The notes beneath the pieces were generated by a model. The model searched no databases. It was not told where the DNA came from and worked only from the letters and a program-made list of their open reading frames with translations. Both the position numbers and the translations under genes were made by a program. Source: TMP-86 sp044226865 (lineage in GTDB: Bacteria; Pseudomonadota; Gammaproteobacteria; Steroidobacterales; Steroidobacteraceae). From it: DNA of 64,000 nt. The DNA lies in assembly GCA_044226865.1 (NCBI GenBank), contig JBGAGE010000001.1:1-64000 (forward strand), written 5' to 3'. Numbering within the stretch: the first letter of the stretch is position 1; the number at the start of each line of letters is the position of its first letter. Below are positions 58,111 through 64,000 of this stretch, piece by piece.

Positions 58111-59739
58111 TCAGGTCTTCGCCTGGTAACGGAAATTCCTGAATCGGACCACTCCCTTGCCGGCTGCGAACAAGGCGGGCCGCAGACTCGCCAGGTCATC
58201 GACGGTGTTGGCGTGGTAGCCCGAGGTTTCGCTGCGCACCCCGTGCCGGACCCAGTGCACGCCATCGGTGCCGTAAAAGAACGTGACGATGTGGCGGTCA
58301 TTGACGATTTTCAGGTGCAGCGTGCGTACCGCCGGCGCGGGCTCCGGCCAGTAGCTGGCCTTGCCGCCGCGATAGGTGGTCATCTTCGCGCCATCGTGCC
58401 CCATGCCCAGGAACAGGCGATCGCAGTAGAACAACAGCAGTCCGCCTTGGGCCTCGCCGATGATGTCCATCTGCACGCTGATTTCAAAGGCGTGATCACC
58501 CACCATTTGTGTGAGCGGTGAGCAGTCGTGCGGGCCGCTTCCCTTGGCTGCCATCTGCATCGCGCCGTCCTCGTAGCTGATGCGCTGCGCCTCGCCCGGA
58601 GCCGCGCCGTAGAAGCTCCAGCGCGTGCCCAACGAGCGTTGCGAGAAATCATCGGATGCCGCCAGGCCGTGCCCGGGAGCCGGCGCCAGCGCCGGTGCGG
58701 ATATCGGCAGTGGCGCGGAGAGATCACCGCCCAGCGCGCGCGGCCAACCGTCCGCGGTCCATTCGATCGGTTCGAGCAACGTCTGTCGCCCGAGTGTGCG
58801 ATACCCGTTCTCATAGCCGTGATACACGAGGCACCAACGGCCGCCGGGTCCTTCCACCGCCGTGGCATGACCGCGCGACCACCAGCGCTCCCCAGCGCAT
58901 CGCGTGCGCACGATGGGGTTGTGCGGGCAGTTCTCCCACGGCCCTTTCAAGCTGCGGGCGCGCGCGGCGATGACCATGTGGCCGGTGGCCGGTCCGCCGG
59001 TGCCACCCACGGCGCAGATCAAATAGTGCCAGCCATTGCGTTGCAGGAGCTTGGGTCCCTCCAGCGCGTAGGCCTCGGTGATCCACTCGTCAGGATACCG
59101 CCAGCCGTCGTACACCTTTTCGATCGGACCGGCAGTGGCGAGGCCATCGGCTCGCAGGCGGACCCGGTTCACGCCCGAGAGGAACAAGTAGCGATCGCCG
59201 TTCGAATCCACCGCATGCCCGGGGTCGATCAGTCCGCCGATGCCAAGATCCACCGGCTCGCTCCACGGGCCCGACATGCTATCGGCGTGGATCACGTAGA
59301 TGTTGGCAAAGCTCTTCAATCCCTTCGACCATGGCGCCGCCATGAAGGGGATGTAGATGAAGTAGCGGCCGTCGTGCTTCACCAGGTCCACGGCGAACAC
59401 GGTGCCCAACGGCTTGGCGAGCGCTGGACCCAATGGCGTCCAGTTCACGAGGTCGCGTGAGTGCCAGATGAGAAGGCCCGGACTCGCATCGAAGGACGAA
59501 TGCGTCAGATAGTAGTCATCGCCGTCCTTCAGGATGGACGGATCGGGATGATCGCCAGCGAGGATGGGATTCAAGTAATGGCCGTTGCCGAGGTCGGCTT
59601 TGCGCTGGCCGTCCACGCCGCGCGCCCAGCGTGGCTCCTGTGCGGCCGCATCGGCGCAGCCGGCAGTCTTGCCCGCGGCTGATCCCTTGGTCAGGACACC
59701 CGAGAGCCCAAGCAACAAGGCCTCACGCCGCGACGTCAT
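58111..59739 (-). CDS. Secreted glycoside hydrolase family 43 protein
   Basis: 542 residues from ATG 59739 (AGGAGAC ahead of it). Probable Tat/lipoprotein-like N-terminus (TSRREALLLGLSG, cysteine near 28). Five-bladed propeller: catalytic base in GDHPDPSIL (D66), IDPGHAVDSNGDRY (pKa modulator Asp), and TEAYALEGPKL (general-acid Glu). The C-terminal ~180 residues form a lectin-like beta-sandwich usual in GH43 beta-xylosidases (DDFSQRSLGTRWSFYG ... GGLLLFYCDRLFLGMG). Likely removes xylose or arabinose from xylosides, matching xylAB in the island. Confidence 0.85.
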   Translation of the reverse strand: MTSRREALLLGLSGVLTKGSAAGKTAGCADAAAQEPRWARGVDGQRKADLGNGHYLNPILAGDHPDPSILKDGDDYYLTHSSFDASPGLLIWHSRDLVNWTPLGPALAKPLGTVFAVDLVKHDGRYFIYIPFMAAPWSKGLKSFANIYVIHADSMSGPWSEPVDLGIGGLIDPGHAVDSNGDRYLFLSGVNRVRLRADGLATAGPIEKVYDGWRYPDEWITEAYALEGPKLLQRNGWHYLICAVGGTGGPATGHMVIAARARSLKGPWENCPHNPIVRTRCAGERWWSRGHATAVEGPGGRWCLVYHGYENGYRTLGRQTLLEPIEWTADGWPRALGGDLSAPLPISAPALAPAPGHGLAASDDFSQRSLGTRWSFYGAAPGEAQRISYEDGAMQMAAKGSGPHDCSPLTQMVGDHAFEISVQMDIIGEAQGGLLLFYCDRLFLGMGHDGAKMTTYRGGKASYWPEPAPAVRTLHLKIVNDRHIVTFFYGTDGVHWVRHGVRSETSGYHANTVDDLASLRPALFAAGKGVVRFRNFRYQAKT

Positions 59740-59773
59740 GCCGTGTCTCCTCAGAAGGGTTTTGCCCGCGCGC

Positions 59774-60844
59774 TCACGCCGGCAACAGCCCCGGCCACAG
59801 CGCCGCGGCGTTGCGATGCCCGATGGCGTCCAACTCCGTACGGTTGAATACGCCACAATCGCGCAGGGCGGCCGCGGTCTCTGCCGAGCCACGATAGAAA
59901 TGATCGGTGCCGTACAGCACCTGCGATACGCCTACCACCTGCCGCAGCGCGCGCATGGCCACCGGATTGGCGCATTGCGCGGTGTCGTAGTGGAGCTTGC
60001 GCAGCTCGGTGAGCGTGCCAGCCGGTGGAGCGGGTGGCACATAGGGTCCCTGCTGGCCGGCGGTGCGAACGCCCGGCACGATCTCGGCCGCCGTGCCACC
60101 GAGAAAGCGTTCGATCAGGAACGGCATGGTGCCCCCGCCATGCGAGAAGACGAAGCGGACGTTCGGATGGCGCGTGGTGATGCCATTGAAAATCACGCTG
60201 GCGATGGCGCGCGTGGTGTCGGTGCCATACTCGATGATGTTGTCGGGCACGCGCTCCAGCAGCGCGTGGCAGCAATTCGCCGTGGTGGGATGCACGAACA
60301 GCACGGCACGGCGGCGGTTCAATTCCTCGAACACCGGCTCGAAGGCGGCATCACCCAGCCAACGGTCGCCGGTGTTGGTGTATGCGGAGAATCCTTCGGC
60401 TTTCAGCGTGTCGGCGGCGTACGCGATTTCCGCAAGGCTCGTGTCGACGTCCGGCAGTGGCAACGCCGCCAGCACGCCAAATCGGCCGGGGTGGGCGGCG
60501 CGAAGTTGCGCGGCGCCGTCGTTGATGCGGCGTGCGAGCTGCGCGCGGCTCTGCGGAGTGCCCAGTTGCGGCGGCACGAACATGGACAGCAGCGCCGTGC
60601 CCGTGCCGCCGGCGTCCATGTCGGCGAGATCATGCGCCAGATCCCAGTTCGTGGGAGGGACCACTGCCGGTTGGCCACTCGGGGTGCGTGCCGACCGGAA
60701 GAATTCCGCGTAGCCGTCCGGGATGAAATGGTGGTGTACGTCGATCCAGCGGCGCGCTGCAGCGGCCTGCGTGGTGTGCGGCAGGCATGCTGCAGCGAGC
60801 GCTGCGCCGGCGCCGCCCAGGAATGCACGGCGCGTGGCGCTCAC
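59774..60844 (-). CDS. Tat-exported amidohydrolase (amidohydrolase-2 / ACMSD-like)
   Basis: 356 residues from GTG 60844, which forms a GTGA overlap with the esterase stop; the upstream in-frame ATG would need a 40-nt overlap. Tat-type signal SATRRAFLGGAGAALAAA. Metal motifs WIDVHHHF, VLFVHPTT, FVFSHGGGTMP and VLYGTDHFY match the ACMSD/gamma-resorcylate decarboxylase-like TIM-barrel family. Members decarboxylate or hydrolyse aromatic or lactone substrates. Periplasmic export is unusual for this family and suggests an extracytoplasmic substrate. Confidence 0.8.
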   Translation of the reverse strand: MSATRRAFLGGAGAALAAACLPHTTQAAAARRWIDVHHHFIPDGYAEFFRSARTPSGQPAVVPPTNWDLAHDLADMDAGGTGTALLSMFVPPQLGTPQSRAQLARRINDGAAQLRAAHPGRFGVLAALPLPDVDTSLAEIAYAADTLKAEGFSAYTNTGDRWLGDAAFEPVFEELNRRRAVLFVHPTTANCCHALLERVPDNIIEYGTDTTRAIASVIFNGITTRHPNVRFVFSHGGGTMPFLIERFLGGTAAEIVPGVRTAGQQGPYVPPAPPAGTLTELRKLHYDTAQCANPVAMRALRQVVGVSQVLYGTDHFYRGSAETAAALRDCGVFNRTELDAIGHRNAAALWPGLLPA

Positions 60845-61761
60845 GGCTGCTTGCCGAGGAAATGATTGACCTTCAGCCAATGCAACATCGAGTCCTTCCA
60901 GTCCACGGTGGTCGTTCCGGGACGTCCCATGCCATAACCATGGCCACCGCTCTGGTACACGTGCAACTCCGCCGGCTTGCCGGCGCGCTGCCAGCTGTCC
61001 ATGAGGCCATAACCCTGCTTGCTGAACAGCGGATCATCCGCGGCCAGCGAGGCGAACAGCGGCGGGGCGGATGCCGGTACGTCCACCGCCGTCATCGGCC
61101 CGTAGATGAGTGCCGCGAAGGCGGGCTGCTCGGCAGGAGTTGAGGTAAGCACCGCACTCAAGGTGGTCATGGCGCCGGCGGAAAATCCCATCATGCCGAC
61201 GCGTTTTGGATCGACGCCATAGCGGGTGGCGTTCGCCCGCACCCAGCGCAGCGCGGCGTGCGCGTCGGCCAGGGACTGCGGTGGCGTTTCGAGCTTCTCC
61301 ACCGGCCCGCCCGACATCACCTTGCGGATAGTGGCGTTCATTTCATCCTGGAATGCCTTTTCGTCGGCGGGCGATGGCGTGAGCCGGTACTTGAGGATGA
61401 AGGCCGCCACGCCGTGGTCGGCGAACCAGCGCGCCAACGGCCAGCCCTCGTTGTCCATCGACATCATCTTGAAGCCGCCGCCCGGCAGCACGATCACCGC
61501 GGCGCCCGTGGCCTTCACGTTCTTGGCCGGAATGACCGGCGTGAGGGTGGCGTGCGAGACATTGCGGGCGGCGCGCTGCGTGCCGTCGGAGAACCAACTC
61601 TCGCGCGGCATGCCGTCGACGCCGCCGGTGTCGAGGGCGATGGCGCCGGGTTCGGCCGGAGGATCGATGCGCGAGATCTTGAATTGAAACGGGGCATCCG
61701 CGGCGTGTGCCGCGATGCCGGCCATGAGCAACGCAAGTGCGGCCAGGACGGTCTTGGTCAT
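60841..61761 (-). CDS. Secreted alpha/beta hydrolase (acetyl-esterase/BD-FAE-like)
   Basis: 306 residues with signal peptide (KTVLAALALLMAGIAAHA). AAVIVLPGGGFKMM oxyanion-hole region (about 87-100), nucleophile S194 in GFSAG, SLAADDPLF and SGGHGYGMG for the acid and histidine. Family members deacetylate sugars or cleave feruloyl/acetyl esters of xylan, consistent with the GH43 neighbour. Overlaps the amidohydrolase gene by 4 nt. Confidence 0.82.
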   Translation of the reverse strand: MTKTVLAALALLMAGIAAHAADAPFQFKISRIDPPAEPGAIALDTGGVDGMPRESWFSDGTQRAARNVSHATLTPVIPAKNVKATGAAVIVLPGGGFKMMSMDNEGWPLARWFADHGVAAFILKYRLTPSPADEKAFQDEMNATIRKVMSGGPVEKLETPPQSLADAHAALRWVRANATRYGVDPKRVGMMGFSAGAMTTLSAVLTSTPAEQPAFAALIYGPMTAVDVPASAPPLFASLAADDPLFSKQGYGLMDSWQRAGKPAELHVYQSGGHGYGMGRPGTTTVDWKDSMLHWLKVNHFLGKQP

Positions 61762-61789
61762 GTCGGTTCTCCCCCCGAGGTGTCGATGA

Positions 61790-62746
61790 TCAATCTTCCA
61801 GCAGCGCGCGTCGCACCAGTGTCAGCGCATCGCCATCATGCCGAAAGCCGGCGGCCAGCGCGCGCGGCGCCCGCAGTGGCGGATAATTCGCAAATTGCTG
61901 TTGCAGGGCCGCATCCGGCCGGTAGCTCACGCGATCCAGGACTTGAGAACCGTGCAACGCCGCAATGGCTTGCACCACTTCCGCCATGGTCAGGCGCTGA
62001 ACGGGCAACAGGAAGCTGCGCGTCGGCGGCCATTGGCCGGCATCCAGTGTGGTGGCATGCAGGAGGTTGTCGACCGCGCAGGATCGGCTCATCCACCACG
62101 ATGGCGCATCCGGCGCCACCGGGCACACTACCGGGCGGCCGGCGCTGAGTTCGCGGATCACATCGCTCAGGAAGATCGACAGCATGCCGGTGGTGGGCGG
62201 GCGCGCCACGATGCCAGGCAGCCGCAGCGAACGCCCGTCGAGATAGCCCCGCCGCGAGTAGTCCGCGAGCAGGACCTCGCTCACGTACTTGTGCGCACCG
62301 TAGCTCAAGGACGGTGCGGGTACGGTGTCTTCGTCGATCACCGCCGGCAGTGGCACGCCGTACACGCCGATGGTGCTGGCGAAAACGACCAGCGGCCGAT
62401 TGCCCGCCTGGCGCAGCGCCTCGAGCAAGCTGATGCCCGACTGCAGGTTCACGCGCAGGCCGAGGGCGAAATCCCGCTCGGCCGCGCCCCCGGGGACGCT
62501 GGCCAGGTGGAACACGCAATCGATGCCGCCGTCGAGCGCGGACTCGAGCACGGCGGGGTCGGTGATGTCGCCGGCGATGCAGCGCTCGCGTTCGTCGTCG
62601 CTGACAGTGTCCGGCGGCATGTGCACATCGAGGCGTACGATGTGAGTAGCCGCTGCGCCGCGTGCGCCTAAGCTTACACCGGCGCGCAGGCGCCGCAGCA
62701 ACGAGCGCCCGATGAAGCCTTCGGAACCGATGACGAGGACGCGCAT
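61790..62746 (-). CDS. NAD-dependent epimerase/dehydratase family, D-erythronate-dehydrogenase (DenD)-like
   Basis: 318 residues of extended SDR type. VLVIGSEGFIGRSL nucleotide loop, VFHLASVPGGAAERDFALGLRVN and catalytic Y149-x3-K153 (YGAHK); SRRGYLDGRSLRLPGIVARP and PVAPDAPSWWMSR follow. The pattern VSGAAE-DFDLGMRVN and CPVAPDT is characteristic of DenD, which oxidises D-erythronate to 2-keto-D-erythronate. Probable role in sugar-acid breakdown with the adjacent FAH-family enzyme. Gap 9 nt from that gene. Confidence 0.78.
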   Translation of the reverse strand: MRVLVIGSEGFIGRSLLRRLRAGVSLGARGAAATHIVRLDVHMPPDTVSDDERERCIAGDITDPAVLESALDGGIDCVFHLASVPGGAAERDFALGLRVNLQSGISLLEALRQAGNRPLVVFASTIGVYGVPLPAVIDEDTVPAPSLSYGAHKYVSEVLLADYSRRGYLDGRSLRLPGIVARPPTTGMLSIFLSDVIRELSAGRPVVCPVAPDAPSWWMSRSCAVDNLLHATTLDAGQWPPTRSFLLPVQRLTMAEVVQAIAALHGSQVLDRVSYRPDAALQQQFANYPPLRAPRALAAGFRHDGDALTLVRRALLED

Positions 62747-62755
62747 TGGTTCGCG

Positions 62756-63748
62756 TCAACCGCCGCCGGCGCGCACGTAGCGCTGGTCGATGGCGCCGAA
62801 TACGCTGCGGCCCGCCGCATCAAGGATTTCGATGCGCACGCGATCGCCGAATTTCATGAAGTCGGTGATGGGCTTGCCTTGATCGAGCAACTCGATGCCG
62901 CGTCGTTCGGCGATGCAGCCCGACCCCACCTCGCGATAGTTCTCGTTGGACACGGTGCCCGAACCGATCACGGTGCCGGCGCTCAGGTTGCGCGTGCGCG
63001 CATTGTGTTCGATGAGTTGCTCGAAGGAAAAGCCCATGGCGCCGCAATGCGGGTGGCCGAACTCACGGCCGTTCCACTCGACGCGGATGGGCAATTGCAC
63101 CCGGCCCTCGCGCCAACCGCCAGGACCCAACTCGTCCGGCGTGACCGCCACGGGGCCAAAGCTGCTCGCCGGCTTGCATTGACCGAAGCCGAAACCCGTA
63201 CGGATTTCGCGCGCGGCAATCTTTCGCAGGCTGACGTCGTTCACGATCATCAGCAACCGGATGAGGGCGGAGGCATCGGCCGCTTTCGTGCCCATGGGGA
63301 CGCGGCCGGTGATGACGGCCACTTCCGCCTCGAAATCCATGCCGTCTTCTTCGCTGGGCAAGGGCACGTCATCGCAGGGTCCCAGGAAATCATCGCCCGC
63401 CCCCTGGTACACCAGCGGGACGCTGTGTTTGTCCGGTGGTGGCGACGTGCCGAACACCTTCTCCATGAGGTCGCCGTGGCTGTGGAAGGTGGACCCGTCC
63501 AGCCATTGCCAGGTGCGCGGCAGGGGCGCATGCAGGTTGCAGGGATCCAAGGCGAAGCTGTTGGGCGCGGTGCCTTCGTTCAACGCCCGGTAGAGTTCCG
63601 CCAGTCGCGGCGCGGTCTCGCTCCAGTTCTCGATCGCGTTCAGCAGCGTGGGTGCGATGACGCCGGCGTCCACCGCCATGGATAAGTCCGTGGAGACGAC
63701 CAGCAGCCGTCCGTCGCGCGTTCCATCCTTCAAGCTCGCCAATTTCAT
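62756..63748 (-). CDS. Fumarylacetoacetate hydrolase family protein
   Basis: 330 residues. N-terminal domain typical of longer FAH members (KLASLKDGTRDGRLLVVS). The metal-binding core shows DFEAEVAVITG and RIRLLMIVNDVSLR-like segments, and SFGPVAVTPDEL, SAGTVIGSGTVSNENY and FGDRVRIEI. FAH-family enzymes hydrolyse or dehydrate 2-keto or beta-diketo acids using Mg2+. Context with DenD and an SDR suggests action on a keto-sugar acid rather than tyrosine degradation. Confidence 0.85.
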   Translation of the reverse strand: MKLASLKDGTRDGRLLVVSTDLSMAVDAGVIAPTLLNAIENWSETAPRLAELYRALNEGTAPNSFALDPCNLHAPLPRTWQWLDGSTFHSHGDLMEKVFGTSPPPDKHSVPLVYQGAGDDFLGPCDDVPLPSEEDGMDFEAEVAVITGRVPMGTKAADASALIRLLMIVNDVSLRKIAAREIRTGFGFGQCKPASSFGPVAVTPDELGPGGWREGRVQLPIRVEWNGREFGHPHCGAMGFSFEQLIEHNARTRNLSAGTVIGSGTVSNENYREVGSGCIAERRGIELLDQGKPITDFMKFGDRVRIEILDAAGRSVFGAIDQRYVRAGGG

Positions 63749-63767
63749 TCGTGTGGGTTCCTCGTTC

Positions 63768-64000
63768 TCAATTGCCGTCGCTGATGGTGGTGCCGCCGTC
63801 GATCACCAGGTTATGGCCGCTGATGAAGCCTCCGGCGCGGCCCGCCAGCATCACCACGGCGCCGGCGATCTCCTCCGGCTCGCCGACGCGTCGCAGCGGC
63901 GTGAGCGACAGGCGCCGCTGCATGAAGGCGTCGTCGGCCATGAGGCCCGCGGCGAGCGGTGTGCGGATCAATCCCGGTGAAATCGCATTCACGCGGATGT
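63768..64000 (-). CDS. Short-chain dehydrogenase/reductase, C-terminal part (truncated by window)
   Basis: The visible 77 residues start within IRVNAISPGLIRTPLAAG and end FISGHNLVIDGGTTISDGN, the classical SDR C-terminus. The catalytic YxxxK and the Rossmann motif lie beyond position 64000. Probably NAD(P)-dependent sugar or sugar-acid dehydrogenase belonging to the DenD/FAH operon (19-nt gap to the FAH gene). Confidence 0.85.
   Translation of the reverse strand, partial: IRVNAISPGLIRTPLAAGLMADDAFMQRRLSLTPLRRVGEPEEIAGAVVMLAGRAGGFISGHNLVIDGGTTISDGN

Noticed and set aside
1..64000. CRISPR array, rRNA or intact tRNA
   Set aside because: No regularly spaced repeats, no rRNA-like conserved segments and no cloverleaf-forming sequence noticed on either strand.

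Overview
The window is GC-rich chromosomal DNA of a proteobacterium, most plausibly a Steroidobacter-like gammaproteobacterium. That placement is my inference from overall gene content (IorAB-type oxidase, GMC oxidoreductases paired with gluconate-2-dehydrogenase subunit 3, PQQ quinoprotein, PadR/TetR-poor catabolic islands); there is no rRNA or other phylogenetic marker here. It has two parts.

1-13.6 kb is the right-hand part of an integrative/mobilizable element, visibly lower and patchier in GC than the rest. It carries a ParB-like gene and a DUF932 gene, each preceded by a copy of the same ~165-nt structured leader; a candidate oriT with mobC and a relaxase; a type III restriction-modification system (mod-res); a HigB/HigA-ImmA toxin-antitoxin pair; a DUF2188 gene; and an AT-rich pair encoding a HEPN-zinc-ribbon protein and a protein-kinase-like protein. 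It ends at 13.5-13.6 kb in arm-type direct repeats and a 20-bp tRNA 3'-end-like fragment (probable attR). No integrase is present, so the integrase end lies left of the window.

13.6-33 kb holds mixed oxidative metabolism: a flavin reductase, a periplasmic YtcJ-like amidohydrolase, an operon of diheme cytochrome c / PQQ quinoprotein / beta-propeller / SpdH-like flavoprotein, an AttH/CrtC-like protein, an MHS-family transporter, an IorAB-type molybdenum oxidase, and several small or hypothetical genes.

33-64 kb is one large glycoside-catabolic island. A TetR regulator (33.1 kb) is accompanied by a 14-bp palindrome, AGAAT-N4-ATTCT, that I find at five strong sites: two in the 34.4/35.5 kb divergent promoter, two in the 46.5/46.75 kb divergent promoter, and one upstream of the 57.96 kb operon. 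Downstream of the first pair runs a nine-gene operon. It encodes a C-glycoside-deglycosidase-like beta/alpha pair, a second TIM-barrel protein, a Gfo/Idh/MocA oxidoreductase, a gluconate-dehydrogenase-subunit-3/GMC pair, XylB, XylA and a DUF1080 protein. Together these suggest oxidation of a glycoside at C3, cleavage of the C-C or C-O bond, and entry of a pentose through xylose isomerase and xylulokinase.

Downstream of the second operator pair, on the same strand, come ThuA-like, Hyi-like and calycin-like genes, two MFS genes, a triple-fusion F420 precursor synthase (CofC-CofG-CofH) and an F420-dependent glucose-6-phosphate-dehydrogenase-like protein. The placement suggests that F420 supply is tied to this catabolic programme. 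The third operator precedes a second GMC/subunit-3 pair. Beyond it lie a GH43 glycosidase, an amidohydrolase, an esterase, a DenD-like dehydrogenase, an FAH-family hydrolase and a truncated SDR, probably for degrading xylosides or hemicellulose-derived sugar acids.
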